NCBI GenBank assembly: GCA_027574665.1
Contig: CM050648.1
Span: 49,257,200 to 49,321,199 of the forward strand
DNA length: 64,000 nucleotides
From: Rhynochetos jubatus
Taxonomy: Eukaryota > Chordata > Aves > Eurypygiformes > Rhynochetidae
Direction of reading: 5' to 3'
The position numbers and the translations under genes were made by a program. Shown piece after piece: positions 48,576 to 61,900 of this stretch (within the stretch, counting starts at the first letter, position 1; each line of letters starts with the position of its first letter). Below the pieces are notes generated by a model. It was not told the origin of the DNA. It made no database searches and was given only the letters and a program-made list of their open reading frames with translations.

Positions 48576-51500
48576 ACTGAGCATCTACTAAAGAGGTACA
48601 GTGCAGGTAGCTGCGTGGTTATGGTTTCACCAAACCATACACCTCCTCATCTGGAAGATTAGGACTTTGCTATAATTAGGATTTCCCATCTATTATTCCA
48701 AATTAAGAGTTGTTCCTACTGTTTTCCTTTCCTTCTTTATGGAATGACCCCAAAGTCAAAAAACGAGATGAAAGCATTCTCCTTTAATAAATCAGTCAAT
48801 AATGAGATGAAGATAGAGATGTTTAACATTCAGATTGACAGTTAAGACGTATCAGGAAATGCCGATAGACATGAAGACCTACTTATCAGATTGTTCTTCT
48901 GACACTTAATTGGCTGTTGTCAGCTCCGATTAGAACATCTTATCCATTAAGCATTCTCTGCGAGTCTCAGGGACAGCACCAACAGTATTTAAGAGTTTTA
49001 TCCACAGTCAAGCAAAAGAGTATTGTTTCCAGTCATGTACATCACTATTGCCTTGCAAACTACCTCTGAAAAAATGATATTTTAATAGGGTTGTTTTTTT
49101 TTTAAATCTATCAACCCATCAGATTTCACTCATGTGATTTGCAGTATAAATATATTACCTTCATCCCTTCCTGGGAGTAAAAACACTGAAATTGAGTATT
49201 AAAGTCTACTGTAAAAATGCTACAAAGCATTTGACTGTACTTCATGCTCCCTCTTGTCATTGTCTATCTGGTGAAACATTCTCCTGGGGATTGACTATTG
49301 ACCATTTAGTGTTAGCAGATTCTCAAGGTCATGCAAAGAATATAAAGGCTTTCCTGTTACTTAATAACTCAAATAAGAGATATCAGAAGAAAAGAGGGCA
49401 TATCTGTTTTCAGTGCACTTGTTCAAATACACGTTTCTGTGCTAATTTATGTAAACTAAAGGTTTAAATTACTTACCTACTTTCTTACAAGATGGTTGGA
49501 GATATGGGGGGTTTAATTTATAAGTAATGTAGAGGGTTTTTAACCTTTAACTGTATTGAAACACTGATTGAGAATTACTTTTTATAACAGATGATAAAAA
49601 TATGACTGCTTCTGACTTTCTGTTGTGACTGAAGCCTAACTATTGGAACAGGTTCCATGTTTGTTCCAGTGTTCATATAGTCTTAATTACACCTCTGGCA
49701 AAGGGTTCTTCATCTGTTGTTAGGAAAACATTTGCAGGGTTTTTGTTAAGGGGAAAGGGAAATGAAATATGCTCAGTAATCAATCTTTCCCTTTTAGAAG
49801 TATTTTGACAGACATAATCACCCCAGCAGAACATTTCTGTAAAGCTGTTACTGAGTTACTGCTTTTGTTTCTGATCAGTGGCTTTGAGTTTTACAATATG
49901 CAGCTGCAGAGCAGTCAGGAGCATGGTGTTATTACTGCAATTGGATAGTTTTTATTTTGAAACTGAAAAGCTACTCCTGCCTATTTAGCAATAAGAGCAG
50001 GGGGAAAAGCGTTAGTCCTGACTGTGGGCTGTAATAGCTTTGTCTGTTCTTTGACATACTCTACATGCAATTTTTATTACAGGGAATTAGGTGTTTCTAA
50101 TGAGATAATAAGCCACTGCTGCCCTCGAATCGGTGCACTGTGATCCAAAGGCAGTACTACCATCCCAACTTGCAGCAGTGTACATCCACAGCACATCCTG
50201 CCATATTCATTTTCCTAGTTTCCCATTTTTTTTATCTTACACCCTGTTAGAGCATAATACAAGCTCCCTGCACTGAGCATGAGATTCATGGATCCTTCAT
50301 GCATTTGTAGTTGGGTCATGATCTCACCCCTGCACCCCCAAGGCACAGCACGTGGCCCATGCAGGCACAGGACAGGGCTTCATTGGGTGACCCAGCACCA
50401 GCCCCACTGCTGGTGTGTGAGCCCTCCTACTAGCCTCGCTCCCCGTCACGTACCTTTTGCAGCATCACAGCAGCATCTGCCTGGTAAAACAGCTGATATT
50501 TGTCCTTAGCTGTGCCCCGACATGGTGTTCCGGGGTTCAAGGGCATGAACATGGTTAGAGACATTCAAGGGACAATGTCAGTCACAGATAAGAGCTCCTT
50601 CTCACAGCAAGGACTAAGTCTCCTGGAGAAGGGCAATGCAGGTGTGGTGTTTAGACCCACACATGTCTCTCCTCAGATGGATAAATACCATGCTAAATAG
50701 GTTCAGTGAGAAACATCAAAACTTGTGGGGGATTTTCTGTCTAGGCATTTGTTCTGGCGCTTTTTTTTCCCCCTTTTTCCCCTTTTTCTTCAAATGCTGT
50801 ATTTCTTAAAGGGACATGATGATTAAACCTTTTGCATGGCTTAAACAGGTAAAGAGTAATACACTGTTGGGTTTTTAAGCAAAGGTTTGCATTTTTTTAA
50901 TTTAAAGACACTCCTTAGAAGCTTTTAATTTGTGAATTTTGCATGGTACTGTGTTATTTAAATAAGAAACTGTGATTTGTTTTATGCTTAAGGGTCCTTT
51001 ACACAAATGGCTTGATGCGTATTTTCCTCAGCCAGCCTGGTGAGTATAACCAGCCACCTCAGTTAGGAAGATTTTTTCCTTGAAACACCAGTAATGAAGT
51101 GTGGCAAACACTCAGAACTAGTCCCAGAAAAACTCCTCGCTCAAAGAGAATATTTGAGAAAAAATACAGAGGCTCCTGAAAAGATTAGGGGAAAGGAGAG
51201 AAGCTAAAATAAAGAGACTGCTAGACAGCAATGCATGTTACCATGATATTGGACATTAGCAGGAAAGCCAGACATGGCTGGTCCACTCCTGCTCCCACAG
51301 AACAAGGCTCATGGAGGAGTCTGTCACTGACTACAGTAGAAGTGATCCTGAGCTGCTTTTGGGCCCAGTGCCTTCTCTCATGCACTTCACTGTATTTTTT
51401 CCAAAATCAGAGTCTTTCAGCAAGATAGTTACTTCTGGAAGGAGATGAGTTCAACTTGAGGTTTGTGACCACCCTGAAGCAAATCCTTAGGAGTGGCCAT

Positions 51501-52936
51501 CATCACAGATGGTTCTGCTCCACTGCAAGAGATGACCATTCCTGTAAGGGAAGGACACTCTTCAGCATCCCTCAGGACTTGATTTAGCTTTGTCCTGCAG
51601 GGGTATGTGCTTCTTTAAGTTGTCTTGCAGTGGTATCACCACTGTGCAATAGGCACATTTGGTTAAATAATAGACTAGTGCGACCTTTTTATGGATTGGA
51701 AACATTTCTGCTGTAATATGATTTTTAAAACATGTACTTTAATACCCTTTGAGTGAGATTTATTTTCTAAAGACCTTCAGGTCTAAATTGCACATCATAA
51801 CACAACTTGGTGATCTTTTAAAGTATTTCTTAGTTGGAGTGGGAAATGGTGAATGTCTTGTTTAGGATAGTGGATGGATATCACGGGAAGTCTGCCAGGC
51901 ATGTCATTGTTTTGGGGTCTAAAAACTCATGGATGAGTCTCTCATTCCTCCACCGTGGCATAATGGTTTCCAATGCTGTGTTTCCACTGTAACCAACACA
52001 TTTAAAATATCTGATCACTGGATTTCAGAAAAGAAAGAACGGAAGTTAAGGGTGGTTACACTGAGGCACACCAATACCTTTCGAGTTGCACAAACTTTGA
52101 GAAGTTTATCATCAGCCCAATTCTAACTATTCTGAGTTAAAAAAAAAAAAAAAAAATCATGCAACGTTTGAGCTGTTATAGCCCTTCTCTTGTTAAAGTA
52201 TTTGGGAGCTGTATCAGTCATTCAGTGGAAGCAAGAACAAGGCTTGTCTCATGCCGTTTAGGCTTGTCACGTGTATTTGCATATGAGCTTTTCAAATTGT
52301 GTTTTAGTGCCGATTATTAGTAATTGCCACAGTATCTGCTTAGAAAGCTAGATGGCCTTCAAATTTCCACCTTTCTAGTGCTTGGTGGCAGAGCAGTTGC
52401 CACTGTGCTCTGCAACATTTTATCTGCAGTCTGTGTAACACATTCAGGATATTATACACCATCCAATATTTTTTAATCTATATAAAGTATGTGAGAATTT
52501 ACATAATGAACCTTTCTTTCCAAGGTGAGAGATGAAAACACCATCCACAATTTTTTTGTATCTCAAATCAAGAGATTTTGTGTATCTGAATTTCTTAAAG
52601 ACTTACTAAATAGACAAGATACAAATATAGACTGAATTATTTGTTACCCACTTACATGATCTAAATCATACCGCTGCAGTCTGTAATGTAGGACAAATGA
52701 GGTAAAGCGAACTATGTACATGGATTTTTCCACAAGACTGATTATTGTTGAAATGCTTAGTCACCATGATATCAGAACTAATGTTATAGGACTTAAAATT
52801 TCCATATGTAACATTTGGAATAATCTACTGAAAAATTACACTATAAAATAATACATTATTATCTGGTTCCCAATTGTATTCTACTGTATCTCACACTACT
52901 GTTGGAAATAAACTTCCTGTTAAAAAAAAAAAAAAA
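48576..52936 (+). other. AQP4: Probable AQP4 3' UTR and candidate poly(A) sites
   Basis: This AT-rich region has no credible ORF. Mammalian AQP4 has a 3' UTR of several kilobases, so much of it may be transcribed. Canonical AATAAA signals lie at 48786-48791, 51208-51213 and 52907-52912. Which is used cannot be told from sequence. A run of 18 A bases lies at 52139-52156. Confidence 0.5.
52922..52936 (+). repeat. A15 tract ten bases after AATAAA
   Basis: AATAAA at 52907-52912 is followed by acttcctgtt... ending in t, then 15 A bases. The layout copies an mRNA 3' end with a poly(A) tail. It could be a genomic A-tract beside a real AQP4 poly(A) site, or the tail of an old retroposed transcript. 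Confidence 0.6.
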
Positions 52937-55900
52937 TGCACCATGTGGTCACTGGAAACATTTAATGATCCTAAAGCTCAGGACAGAAGTATAAGGAAAA
53001 AACGCAATCCAGCCAATAGGACATGTCTAAGAGGAGTCTGGAAGTGTGTGCAACTGAAAATGTATGATGTACTGTGGAAAAATATTCAAGATTGAAGAGA
53101 GGTGATTGAGAAAGAGCTCTAATATCTTAATGAAAATGACCTAACCAATTACAGCAAAAATTATGCTGATATATGTACATCTCCAGTTTTGCTAGATGGT
53201 CTTAAAATTCATCGGACTAGTGGTGAGCTAAGGTTTTGGAAAGTGGTAGGAATGGCGCTGGCACTTCAGGGGTCATTTGCTAAAGCTCCCATGAGGAACT
53301 TCAGCAATGGAAATCGAGTCCTGTAGCAATCACATTTGTGATTGTCTGGCTCTTTGCTTGGAATGAAGAGTTTACCTCCTAAGACACATATGACATTCAT
53401 GGAAGTAAATTAGGATCCTGAAAATTATTAATATGAAAACCCATCAGCTGGAATAGCATCTAATCAGCAGGAAGAGCTGAAAGCAGACTCGTACCTGAAA
53501 CTCACCAGTTGCAGAGGTTTGGCTTTTGCCTTCAGGTTCTTCATATCCAAGCTGCAGAAGCACCTCTCAAGAGGCTTGGGGATGGTTGGTGTCTGAGTGT
53601 GGCATACATCTTACTACACACACTATCTCTACCTTGCTAAAAGAGGTTCCCAAGGGAATTTAGGCAGAGCTACTAAAATTATTTTGGGCTCCCCACCACA
53701 TAAGGTAGGAAACACTGACATTTTGGGAGACTCACAAACAGGAATTTAGGTGTCTGGAGAGTTAGAAAGGCAAACAAATAGTGTTGTAGCTGTTACCAAG
53801 TTAAGATGCAGCAGGGTCCTGGGAGGAATAGGAGAGCAACAGTGTGTCAAGGGAGAGCTTTGTATTGTACCTATTAGCCAGTGTTTGCAGGCACTGTGGT
53901 ATCATTTACAGGATAAAAATGTTGTTCCTGTTGTATGCTCGTGGGATCGCATCTGAGACACCAAATGGGAGAGGCTGAGCCATGGCAGGTGAGTGATGTC
54001 CTTACTCTGAGCTTCAGTGGCAGCATTAACGTCAGCAGCAACAACTGCAAACAGCAACCGTGGCCCAGTCATCTGCTTAAAAAGAGAACTTAGAGTGTAG
54101 ATATTCCTAATATCAGCTTCCTTTTGAACCCTCCTTTGACTTTAGACTCCTTTATCTGTTTTGGATTGTGGTGTATTGCAAGTGTTATAAGCTGCTTTAT
54201 TTGTATCAGGCTGATAACTCTTATCTTGGCTATTAATTTCTTTTGACCTTTCTTGCCTCATTAGAAAAGCAATCCTTTCAAATACAAAGACTGTGGAATA
54301 ATCTAGCTAAAAAAGCAATCACAAGGTTCTTTTGAAAGGTGAAAGGAGTTTATATTACTTGTCTCTCACTTTGCCATGTGTGAGAGGCAGAGGCTTTCTG
54401 CAGGTATGCCTGGCAAACGGAGTTCCCAACCTCTCTTCTCCACTCACCCACAGCTATGACCTTCCTATGATGTTTCATCTCTACTTCCCTTTTGATAGAA
54501 GTCTTTGTAAAAAACTCTGAAATTCACAATATGTCTATAAGTTTGTATTAATAGACTATGTGTGCACACGTGTGTGTGCAAGAGGCACAGAGATGCACAA
54601 TTTTGTGCAGTCATTGGATTTACTCCTTCCCAGCAGTGGATAACACCAGTGGGTAAAACCATGGGATATCAGCTGCCATTTGAGATTGCTGCATGCCCCA
54701 CTCGGATCCTAATGACAGCTATTTCTGAGTCATACGGCTTTCAGCTTGAAGAGGGGTCACTGCTGTCTCCTACTACCATGGAGCTAGTTGGGTTCTGCAG
54801 CTTTTCCTCCCAGGATTAATTTGCTATAAAGCTTTTTTTTTCCACACTTGAACCATTTAAAAATTGATTATTTTATGCAGTTGTAACCTTGTAGCATGAG
54901 AAATATTTTACCATTATCCCACTCTGCCTTGCAATTAGCCCCATTTATTCTGTGAGGATTTTTGTTTTACAACAAATCTCAGGGCATTGGAGATTTATTC
55001 ATTTTTCCTCAAAAAATTCTTTTGATAATTCCAGTGATGTCTCCACTATCCTGTTATAGTGCTTAATTATTTCCATTGCATGGTATCTCAATGCCTAGCT
55101 GCCTAGTGGTCCCATCTTCAGACTGGAACGCATGTTCATTTTGGTTTGGTTTGCTTTATGCCCTGCCGTTCCAGCTGAATGAGTTCATCAGAGCTGGAAT
55201 GAGTTGGTTTAGTCTCTAGAGCCTCCTTCTCTGAGCTTCTTCAAGCTGCTACTACCACTTTGGACTTGGGGCCTCTTTCTCGAGGCAGCGGTAGAGTTAG
55301 GGGGTAGAGGGGGGCATTTCATCTGCCTAGACTTGCCAGCACTGTACGGTACACAGGCTAAATCCTGCCTCAGCTTCACAGAAGAGACGAAGTCGGTTTA
55401 CACCAGCCAAACCCAGCCTCAGACAATTGCAGTAGAGTAAACAGTGTCCCAGCAAAGAAATAATCAGTTCTGAAAAGATGGGATTTGGGCTTGTGGCAAG
55501 TCCCTGGGCTCTGATTTGCAAGAAAGACATCAATAGGAAAACTGGAACAATGGTCTATTTGCCCTGTAAGTTCTGAACATATGTGCATGAATATCCAGTA
55601 AGAAAAAGCCTAATGCTTCATGATTAAAGATGACAGAGTAGGGACAAAATGAACTCTTGATATCAGGAAGATGTACATAGATGCTGGACTCCGCTGCTGT
55701 TTGCCCACAGGTATTGCTTCAGAGAAACAGCTGCACAACATCTTCTCAGAGCTGAGTCAGACCAGCTGTACAAGGTAGGATGCACACAAACACAAATGCT
55801 TCAGACACAAGGCTTTTTTGGTTTTCTGCCTCGTTCCACAACTGCCCAGCATACTTCAGATTTACTTGAGGCAAACCTTGCTAGGGCATAAATGCAGAAT

Positions 55901-58900
55901 CTCTTGCCTCAAGACTAAAATGTGAGAATAAAGCTTTGTGTCTTCTTACCTTTTAGCTTTTAAAAAGCCCAACAAATACCATGGAGGGAGCTTTAACAAA
56001 GGAGGTCAAAAAGTCCATCTGGATCTTTCTGGATTTTAGTCATTCCTAGAGGTACCCTTAGAGAAGTGATCCATGGGTTAATTTATCACTGTGTAAATAA
56101 AATATCCCCCTGAATTCCTTTACCACTAGCCTTTCAGAGTTAAAATAAATATCCTTTGGTTGAGCACAGCTGAAGAGCATCTAAGGTTTATATATAGCAG
56201 CTATTGCTATTGTGTCTGAGTGGTGAGGAAAAGGTCAAAGCCAAATTATTTTATTCTCTCCCCAGTTAGAAAAATTGCTTTGTGTGTTTGGTGGCGGGAG
56301 AGGGGGGAGGTTTGGGGTGTGTGGTGGTCTTTTTTCCTCTTACAGAGCTCTGTTTCTTTCAGATTGTCCACACTTTATCTTTTCTGCAGGCTGAATCCTC
56401 AAACATTTTATGGAATTAAATAGAACAACTCATTTTCTCATCTAGCAAAATTTTTCACTATCCTTTTTTTTTTTTCCTTTGTCAAAGAATGTCACTTGAG
56501 GATGCTTTAACTTTTCTGGCTGCTTTGATGTCTTTTCTCTGCAGGATCTAATGTCACCCTTCATCGCATGGTCTCCAATTGTCTGTATTTCCTGCATAGA
56601 CATCTGTCCCTTCAATGAATTTGGGACCCTATGGAAACTGCTGAGGTTTTTACAATGAAGTTCCAAGCATCTGACTTATTAATTCAGATTCTTCATTTTC
56701 ACTTCAGATGGTATTTTTTTGTAATAAAACAAATGCCATCCCTGAACTTTATTTCATGAGGGACCTAAAGTTTTCTTCTGAGTCCATCCCTTTTTTATCC
56801 ATTTTCTCGACATATTGCTATTTATTTAAAATTTGTCATTAAAACCTCCATATTTGAGACAATTGCCTGTTTGTGTTTCTTATGTTCCCTTCCATTTGTT
56901 TCTCATTTTCAGGCTCTGAGGGACCAGCAGTTTTTGTGCTAACAACATATAAATATCGCATAGAGGGAGAAACCCCACATTCTGGCAGTTGTGTATGACA
57001 CAGCTGGAGACCAAGGTGCTGGAGGGAACCTGAAAACTTGCCAATTTGTATCACTGCAAAACAAACTTTGGTCCACGGTGAAACACCTCAGGTTTCAGGG
57101 CTAACTCTGAAATATATAATGCTAAAAACATGAGATCAAAACCTAGATACTAATTTCCAGTTTTGCAGTCAGAAGGTAGGAAGCCCATATCATATCCCTA
57201 AGCCCTGGAAAGGGGTCCCAAGGGTTTTGTCATGTACAATTTTTGCCTTGTACAGTTTTGGGCCAAATCAGCTTAGAGGATACGTCTGCCTAAATATTTG
57301 AAGGTTCCTTTGCCATCACCAAAAACAGAGGTACTGTCTCTTCAGAGTGTCTGCATGGGCAGTTTCAGAGCAAGCAGGACTTGACGTGTCTAAACTCATT
57401 TGTGGGTCTATTGCAGCAGTGGAAAAATGGATACAGGGTCATGCATGGCCAGAGTCAATGGGGAGGGAAGTTGAGGGCAGGCAGAGAATGGGATGAACAC
57501 CTGACAAATCAAGAAATTACCTGTATTGCTCGGGGCTACTCCCAAGGCATCTCCTGAAGTGCCATGCAAACAGAGTCCTTACCTCCACCTCCAAGAAAAG
57601 ATGTGGTAGAAGGACCTAAATAATAATAAACTTTCTAGTTCTCAGAAGGAAATCCTATAGCTAAAGCAGCTATCAAATACTGAGTTCTGCACTTCTAGGA
57701 AATGGTTAAAACTATTTTTACTGTTACATTTATATATGCTTAGACATAATTTTAATATTTACATGTATATAATAACGATTATATTTATACATTCTTTCAC
57801 ATGTATATATGCATATATGTGTACACATAAATAATTTGTATGCATACATTAGAAATGGTTAAGGAGTCTCAAAGTGCTCTGGTTACCCAACAGATTTAAT
57901 AGTAAACTTTAACAGTAAAGATAGCACAGACACCCTGACTCCCATTCTTCTTTTCTGAACGTCGGTATTTTCTCTCTTGTGAGTGTTAACATTTCTCCAG
58001 CCAACATACCTGTTTATTTTGCAAATAAATCTGAAAAGTGGAAGCCGTCATGATTACATGGACAGCATTTTCCTTGCGGTTTGATCTAACATGAAGTTAC
58101 AAATGCTCTACTTATGTATCAAATCATTATACCTGCACTGAGTAAATGTAGTACCACTTACGTTTGCTGAAACATGATGGTTTTCTCTTGCCTGCTTTGT
58201 AGCTTCTTGAAGGCAAACCAGGTCAGGAAGTCCTGAAGATCATCCACTTGGTTTTCAGCATGGCTATAGGCCTTACCAGATCCTTTCCTTCAGAACATCA
58301 ACAGGACTATCTGATACAGACAATTCGGGTTGGGTTTTGTTTGGTTTGGTTTGGGGGGTGTGTGTGTATCCTTCTGTCTGCTTGGAGCACCTCTGGTGGT
58401 GATAACCCATTGACAAAGATAACCACAGGGCTATTCTAAATTCCTGGTTTTTACAAAACTCTACTAGTGAGGTTTGTGCTTAAGAACCTTCTATATAACC
58501 CAGGCATGGTGATATCTGTAGGTCAACTATTTTTCTTCTACAGGTTTACATATGAACCTAAAAGAAGGGCAGTGCCAAAAGTACAGTCTTGATCATATAC
58601 ATTTACATTGTGGCCGTGCCTCTCCTGTCCCTCCTTAATGTCAGCAGCAGGGCTGTAAAAACCTGCTCTGTTGGAGGCATGATTTTTTGGTTGATGAGAC
58701 AAAGCTCCCTTCCCCTTACTCACTACTGTCAGCACCCCTGATCAAAGAGGCTGCAGTGGGTGATCTGATATTATTGGGCTGCTCCAGACCCACAAATTTG
58801 AGCCTGGGGATGAAGGAGATGATTGTTAATGAGTACTTCAGGACACATAACTGCTGTTAAATAGGAGGGAGATTAGTTTTGTCTCTGTTTGGTTTATGCT

Positions 58901-61900
58901 GTCTGTTTGGTGAAAACAGACAAGAAGATTTGCAGTAACATTAGGAAAACTGTATAATAACTGGTGTGCCAAATCTGTAACATTACCAGTCGTGCAGTAG
59001 GAGTCAGAATCACAATATTCTTTTTTTAAAGTAAGATGGGTTTTAAAATTAAAAAAGCTTTTTTTTTTTTTTTTTTTTTTTTTGTCTGTTATTTTAAACC
59101 TCATGTGATCATCTTTTACAACTGTGAGAGCTGGAAACATCATGACCTGAGACTCCAGGGTTTAAAGAACACACCTGGGCTGATAATGAAAGGATTTATT
59201 GGCAGCAATGATGTTACCCACTTGCATTAGCCCTTTCTAATGATGCTGTAGCTCTGCAACAAATGAAGCAGGCAAGGTATCTCCACAGGGAATGACTCCG
59301 GGATTAAATGCTGTCAGGGGGTTAAGGTGGTCATTCCTCTCACAGCAGCCCAGGGGAGCTTGAAAAACCTCTGGATGGGGCTAGATCTGTTGATACCAGA
59401 GGTCTTGGACTGCATAATGGGAGGTGGCCTCAGGTGGCTTGGAAGCTGTCTCAGACAGTGGTTAACATAAATTGCCAGAGATGCTGCAGTGGTGGTGTGC
59501 TCTGTGCAGTGCGACCCTGCTAACATAAATTCAAAGAGACTATGGGAAAAATGTTTGTGTTAAGAATAAAATTTGTTTTAAAAATAGATGGTGAAATAAA
59601 GAGCAAAGAAGTAGGCACTTCAAAAGACATTTCACAGCAAGCAGTGTCTCACATTAAGTGTTTCACATTAGGACTTGCACTGTGTTTTAGTACTTTTTCT
59701 TCAGTTTATCATCCCGAGGAGTCACTCAGAACACTCCTTACGTAATGCTCAGAGCTTTTGTCAAAATCCAGTTGCAAACCAATCTCATAGGCAAAGCAGG
59801 AGTTTATGTTGCTAATTAGTAAGGCCAACTCGAAGATGAGTTCACAGTCCCAGAGGCCACAATAAGTTGTTCTAATCTCTGTTAAAAAATGAGACCTCTT
59901 TTTTCTTCTGGATGTCACCTACTCAGTCAAACTGATGCATGGAAACAAAGCTGCAATGTTGTGCTGCGAGGATAAGTCAATAACCTGCCCAGTGACAGCA
60001 AAAATAAATTATTCCAATGGCAAGATGATGTGCTCTAAGTCCTTGTTACCAGAACCAGGGTTAGCTAGTCGAAGTGTGCTCTGTAAAGCAGCTGAGCTCC
60101 TTGGAAGAAGCAAATCTCTTGAATCTAGATGTCAGGGCTTGGGACCCGAAAGTCTGTAAGTCCTTCCCCCTGTCATTTACATAGGCAAAGGCTGTGGGAT
60201 CTTGAGAAGAAATTGTCAACATGCATGTTTTCAATGACTGACCTTCTCGGAGGCACAGTCTATGATCACCTGCATGGGTTTCTAGCAACTGGTTTTAAGC
60301 CATTTCTCATTGTGTAGGCACTTTTTGTGCCAAAGATCGAAATAGTTCCAGTGTTCATAGGAGCAGCAATTGCTGCTAAGCAACTTCAGCATACAGTTTG
60401 ACATATTTGCAGAGATCTAGTGGGAGTAGATTTGGGTATTGCTCTCCTGTTCCCTCACTGTGCTCCAGATTACCCATCTCCCACAGAACCTGGAAAAGAG
60501 CAAGTGAGTGCTCCTCACTGGAAAACAACCTTGGTTAAGCGGTCTATGACAATTATTTTTACTAAGCTGTCAGAGTTTGCACTGATACTGACCATTCATG
60601 CAATCAGTCCTAGGAGCTCAGGAGGTAGCAAAGGGTCAACATGCAAGTGATGTCCAATAACACAGACTCTTCCTGAAGAGGATATCTGACCATCCCCGTA
60701 GTCAGATGGATAGAAAAGCAATATGCAGTGTGTGCTAAGAGCATTCGATGTCTGCAAGCACCAAGTTTTATCCAAGTATTTTTAGGGGACTCCTGATACA
60801 GAACACTAGTGCCATAATACTTGGAAGGGATGGTTTCATCTTTGTGACAATGGCCAGGCTGACAACAATCTGATTGTTGATTGTGGTGTTTCTAGCAATC
60901 AGAGATGTGGTAATAGCCTTGCCAACTTATTTAGGAAGTCTGTGAATTTTGCTCCTTGACATAGATGTTTACCCCTTTTATGACATGCAATTCTGTACCG
61001 GCAGGTCACATTATCCCTATTAGGAGTTAACCATAGTACGATAACCTGGAGGTCAGGGCTTCACTGGGCTGGAAAGTGTGGAGGTATAACCAAGAGTGAT
61101 GCCTGTCCCAGAAGTTTGGCACTCAAACTGGAGGGCTATTGGCTAGAAAGGTGATAAAACAAAAACAGCCCTGGGGAGCAGAGGGAACATGAAACAGTGC
61201 AGAGGCAGACAGGACAACAAGGATCACATCATACCAGGTATGAGCTGCAGGAGATTCTCTTCAAGTTTCTGAAATGCCTCACTGATACAAGAAATCTTCC
61301 AACAGATTGAACTTTTACTGTAAGTTCCATGTGTATGTTATGGACACACATAAGTATTTGGTATGTTTTCAGTATTTTTAAAAAAGGAAACAGAATGACA
61401 CAGAATGTGTGTGGGTTTGGTTGCAAAAAATGACATCCTTTCTCATTACACTAAGTTCCATTTGAAAACAAAGGTAATTCATCCTTAATTTCTTCCCTGT
61501 ATACTTATCAAAGTCACTACATAGGGAAAAAAACACCAAGTACATGCAACGTACCCTTCTGTCAGAGACAGATGGTTTCCCACAGTCCCTGTATTAATGT
61601 TTTTCCACTCTACCTGCAAAAGGACTTCGTTTTTCTTGCACTGAAAGTCAGGATTCCATTTGCACTAGCCTCTGCTTATTTCTATTTTGCTCTACCCTGT
61701 TTCTACTTAGGTATGCGGTTTGTCTCTATCCAGTAAGCTTGTCACCTTCAAATATTGTGGATTCTTGTTAATACAATTTTAACCAAAGAACTCTTGCTGT
61801 TCTTGATTTACTCATCGATCATTTTTCTTATTTTTGTCCATACTCCTGACACTGATATTTTGAATCTTTTAGCAATATAAGGCCTGGGACTCATTGAAAA

